Shown here one piece after another: positions 5,699 through 9,406 of a stretch of 9,406 nt of DNA. The stretch comes from Opitutaceae bacterium (lineage in GTDB: Bacteria; Verrucomicrobiota; Verrucomicrobiia; Opitutales; Opitutaceae). The notes under the pieces are model-generated. The model did not search any database. It was not told the origin of the DNA and saw only the letters and a program-made list of their open reading frames with translations. The stretch lies in NCBI GenBank assembly GCA_031254955.1, contig JAIRTK010000261.1:1-9406 (forward strand), given 5' to 3'. A program made the translations under genes and the position numbers. Position 1 is the stretch's first letter, and each line of letters begins with the position of its first letter.

Positions 5699-5740
5699 TT
5701 AAAAACGACTTAAACACACCCCGTTTTTCATGGATGGATT

Positions 5741-5773
5741 CCGTGGGGGCCTCGCTGCGCCCGGCACCCACGG
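5741..5773. repeat. Inverted repeat CCGTGGGGGCC / GGCACCCACGG
   Basis: Two 11-nt arms (5741-5751 and 5763-5773, one mismatch) around an 11-nt loop, GC-rich within an AT-richer stretch. The style resembles the cores of the other GTAGGGGC-type elements in this window. The surrounding 5774-5890 holds no gene I can support. Confidence 0.5.
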
Positions 5774-5890
5774 CTACATGCTGTCGCCTCTCCGGAGAAA
5801 CCCACCGGGGCAACTCCTCCTCGCACGCACCCTGTCTTAATAGTATATCAACACCGCCATTTTTCCCCTTGACTGATTATCCTCATAGCA

Positions 5891-6000
5891 GGGACGGGTT
5901 AAAATGAATCGGTCAACAACTTTAACACGTGCGGTTCTCATGAATAGAGCAAGGAAAAGTTGGGAAATTTCAATGATTTTCAATGCGTTTTCAACCCGTC
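5891..6000. repeat. Family C repeat, copy 3
   Basis: A 110-bp copy. GACGGGTTAAAATG at the left is complementary to CGTTTTCAACCCGTC at the right (one bulge), the best-preserved ends of the three copies. Internal blocks GTGCGGTTCTCATG and GGGAAATTTC match copy 2. It is followed by CTTAAAAATAGCCCTGAC, similar to CTTAAAAAGGGTCCTGAC after copy 1, so the repeat extends about 18 bp further on that side. Confidence 0.6.
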
Positions 6001-6113
6001 GCTTAAAAATAGCCCTGACGGGAATGGTACTAAGTTAAGCCAGATTTGTTTCGCAACCCGTTCATCCATCGTTCGACTTTTAACGACAATCGCCCTTATC
6101 TTAGCGCCATTCG

Positions 6114-6134
6114 GGCCTGACCTTGTGTCAGGCC
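6114..6134. repeat. Perfect 8-bp hairpin
   Basis: GGCCTGAC (6114-6121), a 5-nt loop, and GTCAGGCC (6127-6134). No T-run follows. A second small palindrome, GCCCC-TCC-GGGGC, lies about 10 nt further on. Neither is linked to a gene. Confidence 0.4.
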
Positions 6135-6180
6135 GCGCTTGTCGCCCCTCCGGGGCTTTGCTGTCTTATCGAAAATAGCG

Positions 6181-6261
6181 ATTGTGTCCGGAATCTTGCG
6201 CACATTTGGCGATACTTCAGAGGAAGGCAGGCCAAATGTGCACAAGATTCCGGACACCCCC
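6181..6261. mobile_element. 81-bp palindromic insertion with 9-bp direct duplication
   Basis: The sequence AAAATAGCG occurs at 6172-6180 and again at 6262-6270, exactly flanking an 81-bp unit. Inside, 6184-6210 and 6231-6257 are 27-nt inverted arms (starting GTGTCCGGAATCTTG) with one mismatch, around a 20-nt loop. Flanking duplication plus near-perfect arms indicate a recent insertion of a non-autonomous element. There is no coding capacity. Confidence 0.7.
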
Positions 6262-6301
6262 AAAATAGCGGGGAACCTTTTCCGTAAAACTCCTCCTCGC
6301 G

Positions 6302-6386
6302 CATCTCTGCGCACTGCAGTCCTCGCCATCTCCGCGCGTTACATTCCTTACCACTTCCGCGCGTTGCGCTTTCGTCATTTCCGCGC
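6302..6386. repeat. Degenerate 25-bp tandem repeat after the PLP gene
   Basis: The motif CAYYTCYGCGC occurs at 6302, 6327, 6352 and 6376, i.e. spaced 25, 25 and 24 bp. Read on the minus strand it is GCGCGGARATG followed by a purine-rich variable half. It lies 28 nt beyond the stop of the minus-strand PLP enzyme, in its 3' untranslated region. Confidence 0.65.
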
Positions 6387-6414
6387 GGCGCGCTCGCGGG
6401 CTGTCCGCGCGGCG

Positions 6415-7923
6415 CTACTCCAGCGCCTCGGCCAGCGTCGGGATGAGTGCGTCGGCAGGCTCGGCGCCGATGGACAGGCGCAGCAGTTCGGGCGGCAGTC
6501 CCGCGCGGCGCAGCGTCTCGCGACCGGCGGCGCTGGCGACGAGGTCGTAGTGCGCGAGGTAGATGAATGGAGAGAGGAGCGAGTTGTTCATCCCGAAGCT
6601 CGCGCCTTTCGGCAGGCGCACGCGGTCGTAGAAGGTTTCCAGCGGCCCGTCGATGGTGAACGAGATCATGCCGCCCACGGCTTCCGGCGAGCGCGCCAGT
6701 TTTTGATAGTTGGCGCGCGAATCCGGGTGTTGCGACCAATATACTTCGCGCACGCGCGGGTGTTTTTCCAAAAACTCCGCCACGGCGGGGGTCGTGCGGT
6801 TGAGTTGCTCGATGAGCGCCGGGCAGCCCGCGATCTGCGCGGCCAGGCGCGCGAGGTCGCGGGGGTAGGGCGGGTCCAGCCGGCCAGGCACTTCGCGCCG
6901 GAGGGTCTCCGCCCAGGGCGAGGCGGGGTTTACGATCACGGCGCCCGCGATCACGTCGCCTTCGCACGCGGCGAATTTCGTGAGGCTGTTCACCGCCAGG
7001 TCGGCGTGCGGGAGCACGTCGAGGTTGAGCGGCGTGGCGAGGGTGGGGTCGACGATGAGCATCGCGTCGTGCGCGCGGCAGAGCGCGCCGAGGGCGGCCA
7101 GGTCGGGGGTCTGGATGAGCGGGTTGGTCGGCACTTCGGTGATGAGGCCGGCGATTTCGCCGCCGTGCCGGGCGAAGAGGCGTCCGAGCGCGCGCAGGTC
7201 AAACACGTCGCTTTGGAAATGATAGTCGCGCGCCGGCTCTTGGGTGAATTTTTGGAGGATGGCGATGGTGTCGAGGTAGAGCCAGCCGAGTTGCACCCAG
7301 CGTGTCCGTCCGCGCGCGCGTTGCACGGTGTCGGCGGCGCTGAAGGCGGCGTGCACGGCGTTCATGCCGCTGTTCGCCAAAAACACGTCCGTGCCGGGGT
7401 CGGCGCCGAAGGCGCGGCCCACGTGTGCTTTCACGCGGGCCGGCGCGCAGCCGTCGAACAGCGTTTCTTTTTGCCGTCCGGCGAGCAGGCCGGCGCGGCA
7501 CAGGTAGTCCTCCGCTTCGCGCGACGAGAGGAGGGTGCCTGTGTGCTGGAGAAAGGTTTTCGCGCGCGCGAAGGTGTCCGGGTTGGCCGGGAAGGCCACG
7601 CCGTGCAGGGTCTCGTGGGCGACTTCGCGCACGCGGGGTTGCGATGGCGCGAGCCATGCGCGCAGGGCGGCGGCGGCGCGCGGCGAGGAGGTCAGCCAGA
7701 TTTGGTGTCCTTCCAGTCCGAGCGCGCGGGCGGCGTGTTCCGCCGCCCGCCGGAGGTAGGGGTGTTGCACAAAGCGCGGGTAGCCGCCGTGCAGGTGCAG
7801 CACCACGCCGGGGTCGCCGGTTTCGTAGCCGATGACCGCCCGCATGGTCGGCAGGCTGCAAGAGACGCCGTGGACGCTGTCGGGGATGCGTCGTCCGAGC
7901 GGGATGGGTGCGAGTGCGGTCAT
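6415..7923 (-). CDS. Cys/Met-metabolism PLP-dependent enzyme, cystathionine gamma-synthase-like
   Basis: Encodes 502 aa. Members of this fold-type I family act on O-acylhomoserine, cystathionine or methionine; the best guess is a cystathionine gamma-synthase (cysteine + O-acylhomoserine to cystathionine, methionine synthesis, cytosol). Visible are SGM (185-187), GWLYLD with Tyr217, EVPTNPL (263-269), the PLP-nitrogen Asp in VDPTLATP (292), the Schiff-base Lys316 in NSLTKF, and RLSIG (482-486). The family usually has about 390 aa; here about 120 extra N-terminal residues open with IPDSVHGVSCSLPT...IGYE.GDP and GGYPRF, a layout I associate with fungal-type cystathionine gamma-synthases. ATG 7923 is chosen because it begins that domain; the frame is open to 8319 only through low-complexity repeats. 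It diverges from the exonuclease gene. The exact substrate is uncertain. Confidence 0.85.
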   Translation of the reverse strand: MTALAPIPLGRRIPDSVHGVSCSLPTMRAVIGYETGDPGVVLHLHGGYPRFVQHPYLRRAAEHAARALGLEGHQIWLTSSPRAAAALRAWLAPSQPRVREVAHETLHGVAFPANPDTFARAKTFLQHTGTLLSSREAEDYLCRAGLLAGRQKETLFDGCAPARVKAHVGRAFGADPGTDVFLANSGMNAVHAAFSAADTVQRARGRTRWVQLGWLYLDTIAILQKFTQEPARDYHFQSDVFDLRALGRLFARHGGEIAGLITEVPTNPLIQTPDLAALGALCRAHDAMLIVDPTLATPLNLDVLPHADLAVNSLTKFAACEGDVIAGAVIVNPASPWAETLRREVPGRLDPPYPRDLARLAAQIAGCPALIEQLNRTTPAVAEFLEKHPRVREVYWSQHPDSRANYQKLARSPEAVGGMISFTIDGPLETFYDRVRLPKGASFGMNNSLLSPFIYLAHYDLVASAAGRETLRRAGLPPELLRLSIGAEPADALIPTLAEALE

Positions 7924-7925
7924 GG

Positions 7926-8086
7926 TGGCGGGTGGGTTTGTGTGGGTGCTGGTGGGTGTGTGTGGGGGGGGAGTGGCGCGGGCTGGAGTGACGTGGGCTG
8001 GAGTGGCGCGGGTGAAGGGTGCGGGTGGTGCGGCGCGGGCGGTGCGGTGCGGGCGGTGCGGTGCGGTGGAGAGGGATGGCGGGAGG
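7926..8086. repeat. G-rich tandem repeats upstream of the PLP gene
   Basis: The plus strand is strongly G-rich with GT- and GCG-based repeats: GGTGGGTGTGTGTGGGGGGG near 7950-7969, three 15-bp units of the type GGAGTGGCGCGGGCT (about 7971-8015) and GCGGTGCGGTGCGG runs (8038-8068). Many closely spaced GGG/GG runs make G-quadruplexes possible on this strand; the minus-strand transcript leader would be C-rich. Any promoters of the divergent pair must be inside or around it, but none is recognisable. Confidence 0.6.
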
Positions 8087-8093
8087 CGGAGGG

Positions 8094-8226
8094 AGTTTTC
8101 AGTTTTCAGTTCTCGGTTCTCGGTTCTCAGTTTTCGGTTTTCGGTTTTTGGTTCTCCGGGATTGGTAGCGGGAAACCGGGAAGCCGGAAGCGGAAAACTG
8201 AAAACTGAAAACTGAAAACTGAAAAC
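8094..8226. repeat. Heptanucleotide repeat arranged as a large inverted repeat
   Basis: The left arm (8094-8156) consists of about nine 7-bp units of the form TTYTYRG, e.g. TTTTCAG, TTCTCGG, TTTTCGG. The right arm (about 8190-8226) has five units of the complementary GAAAACT. The centre (8157-8189) is itself purine-rich GGGAAACCGGGAAGCCGG. The arms can pair in several registers offset by 7 bp. It ends 46 nt before the exonuclease start and about 170 bp upstream of the divergent PLP gene. Confidence 0.8.
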
Positions 8227-8272
8227 GTTATTCTTCATTGCCCCTCTTCGCGGGGTGGCGAACATCGGCGGC

Positions 8273-9064
8273 ATGAAACTTGTTTCCTGGAACGTCAACG
8301 GCATCCGCGCCGCGCTCAAGAAGGGCTTGCACGACTACATGGAGGGCGAGGATGCCGACGTGTTTTGCCTTCAGGAAACCAAGGCGCGCCCCGGCGATGT
8401 GCGGGAGGTGTCCTGGCGGTTTGGATACGAGGTGTTTTGGAACAGCGCCGTGAAGCGCGGCTACAGCGGCACGGCGGTCTTCACCCGCGTGCCGCCGTTG
8501 CGCGTGACCAACGGCATCGGCGAGGCCGGGCACGACGACGAGGGGCGCGTGATCACGCTGGAGTTCCCCGGCTTCTGGCTGGTCAATGTTTACCAGCCCA
8601 ACTCCCGGCGCGGTCTCACGCGGCTCGACTACCGCACGCGCGAATGGGACCCGGCGTTTCTCGCGTATTTGAAACAACTGGAACAGCGGGGGAAGCCGGT
8701 CGTGTTTTGCGGCGACTTGAATGTGGCGCACCAGGAGATCGACCTGAAAAACCCGAAAAGCAACCGCCGCAACGCCGGCTTCACCGACGAGGAGCGGGAG
8801 AATTTCACGAAACTGCTCGCGAGCGGTTTCGTGGACACGTTTCGCGAGTTCGAGCCTGGCCCCGGCCACTACACGTGGTGGAGCCAGATGGGCGGCTGCC
8901 GCGCCCGCAACATCGGGTGGCGCGTCGATTATTTCGTGGCCAGCGAGTCGCTCCGCCCCGCGCTCAAACGCGCCTGGATCAGCCCCGAGGTGCCGGGCAG
9001 CGACCATTGCCCGGTGGGGCTGGAAATAAACGTCCAAGGACGCCGCGCCGCTTTCGATGCCTGA
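8273..9064 (+). CDS. xth: Exodeoxyribonuclease III (AP endonuclease)
   Basis: Encodes 263 aa, a typical length for the ExoIII/APE1 family. These Mg-dependent enzymes cleave DNA 5' to abasic sites in base excision repair and have 3'-exonuclease and phosphatase activity. The catalytic set is complete: Asn7 in SWNVNGIR, Glu35 in CLQETK, Tyr107 in NVYQPN, Asp148 and Asn150 in GDLNVAH, Asp219 in WRVDYF, and Asp244-His245 in SDHCPVG. ATG 8273 is preferred over an in-frame GTG 18 nt upstream because MKLVSWNVNG is the normal family N-terminus. A weak GGCGG precedes it. It is divergent from the PLP enzyme gene across repeat-filled DNA and followed by purine-rich repeats and a family A element, so it is probably transcribed alone. 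Confidence 0.95.
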   Translation: MKLVSWNVNGIRAALKKGLHDYMEGEDADVFCLQETKARPGDVREVSWRFGYEVFWNSAVKRGYSGTAVFTRVPPLRVTNGIGEAGHDDEGRVITLEFPGFWLVNVYQPNSRRGLTRLDYRTREWDPAFLAYLKQLEQRGKPVVFCGDLNVAHQEIDLKNPKSNRRNAGFTDEERENFTKLLASGFVDTFREFEPGPGHYTWWSQMGGCRARNIGWRVDYFVASESLRPALKRAWISPEVPGSDHCPVGLEINVQGRRAAFDA

Positions 9065-9083
9065 AACGAGCGAACCCTTCGAT

Positions 9084-9142
9084 GAACCGCGAAGAGGAGG
9101 AGGCGCGAAGAGGGCGAAGGCGCGAAGGGGACGAAGGCGTGG
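9084..9142. repeat. Purine-rich GCGAAG tandem repeats
   Basis: Drifting repeats of GCGAAG followed by AGG, GGCG and GGGG (such as GGCGCGAAGAGGGCGAAGG) occupy the first ~75 nt downstream of the exonuclease stop, up to the edge of the family A element. They resemble in style the GCGCGGARATG repeats beyond the PLP gene. No terminator hairpin is visible. Confidence 0.5.
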
Positions 9143-9145
9143 TGA

Positions 9146-9370
9146 TTAGAGCCTTTCCTATTCTATTCTGTCGCCTTGGAGACGGCAGTTTGGCGCGGGA
9201 GCGCCGGTAGGGAGGCCTCTCCGAGGCCTCCGTGAAAACGCCCCGGATGCCTGTGAAATTCCAAACTTTTTTTCCGTTCGGCGGAGGCTTCGGAGAGGCC
9301 TCCCTACCGGCGCTCCCGCGCCACCCCCCCATCATTTTCAAAGCGACAGAATAAACGGGAAAGGCTCTAA
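9146..9370. mobile_element. Family A palindromic element, complete copy
   Basis: A 225-bp element. The terminal inverted repeats TTAGAGCCTTTCC (9146-9158) and GGAAAGGCTCTAA (9358-9370) match perfectly, and after a 4-5 nt gap TATTCTGTCGC is shared by both ends. Inside, 41-nt arms (9192-9232 and 9282-9322) pair with one mismatch; each contains a nested GGCGC-GGGA-GCGCC hairpin next to GGTAGGGAGGCCTC. The 49-nt centre is unpaired. The ends contain TA at both borders, consistent with a TA target duplication, although TA also fits the palindrome itself. It is non-coding and depends on a transposase not in this window. Confidence 0.8.
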
Positions 9371-9406
9371 GGGAGCGCAAGCCAAGCCGACCGGGAAGCG
9401 CACGCG

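Noticed and set aside
5331..6000. Family C copies as integron attC sites or a CRISPR array
   Set aside because: The ends are GGTTRAAA...TTTYAAYC, the opposite polarity to attC RYYYAAC...GTTRRRY; spacing of 250-300 bp and ~110-bp repeats do not fit CRISPR, and no integrase or cas gene is present.
6023..6040. AATGGTACTAAGTTAAGC as an IS4-type terminal sequence
   Set aside because: It looks like an insertion-sequence end from memory only; no partner end or transposase piece is found nearby, so it is not called.
6139..8208. 689-codon plus-strand open frame
   Set aside because: It is the antisense shadow of the PLP enzyme gene; the translation is Arg/Gly/Val-rich without domains, a usual effect of high-GC third positions.
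7924..8319. N-terminal extension of the PLP enzyme frame by 132 codons to 8319
   Set aside because: It translates the heptad and G-rich repeats into TENRKLR/TENREL and Pro/Thr-rich low complexity; the recognisable domain starts at ATG 7923.
8228..9037. 269-codon minus-strand open frame
   Set aside because: Antisense to the exodeoxyribonuclease III gene, whose catalytic residues are all present on the plus strand.

Overview
The window looks like a piece of a high-GC bacterial chromosome, most likely from the Verrucomicrobiota (Opitutaceae-like). This is an inference from protein style (TrmD, alanine-tailed L19, L-fucose mutarotase, fungal-like cystathionine gamma-synthase relative) and from the many small palindromic repeats between genes. 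No rRNA or other decisive taxonomic marker is present.

Five intact genes can be supported: fucU (minus, 50-478), trmD and rplS (plus, 1393-2519, overlapping by ATGA), a short-form ribosome hibernation factor hpf (minus, 3402-3791, with a clear terminator), a Cys/Met-metabolism PLP enzyme (minus, 6415-7923) and an exodeoxyribonuclease III (plus, 8273-9064). The last two are divergent from a 349-bp, repeat-filled intergenic region. Apart from trmD-rplS these are unrelated single housekeeping genes.

Between 3996 and 5204 lies a gene graveyard: the N-terminus of an EamA/DMT transporter, a frameshifted transmembrane fragment of a peptidase/bacteriocin-type ABC exporter, an IS5-type transposase N-terminal fragment, and an AT-rich small lipoprotein gene broken in a TA dinucleotide run. 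From 5205 to 6414 there is no gene I can support, only mobile-element-like repeats.

The most distinctive content is the repeats. Family A is a 225-bp palindromic element with 13-bp perfect terminal inverted repeats (complete at 9146-9370, truncated at 932-1095 and 2731-2806). Family B has ATACC...GGTAT ends (752-914, 2960-3097 and a minimal 41-bp form at 2807-2847). Family C is three same-strand copies of a ~110-bp repeat (5331-6000). Single elements include one of 81 bp flanked by a 9-bp direct duplication (6181-6261). Arrays of 17 bp (2531-2674), 25 bp (6302-6386) and 7 bp (8094-8226) are also present. No intact transposase is in the window, so all of these would have to be moved from elsewhere.
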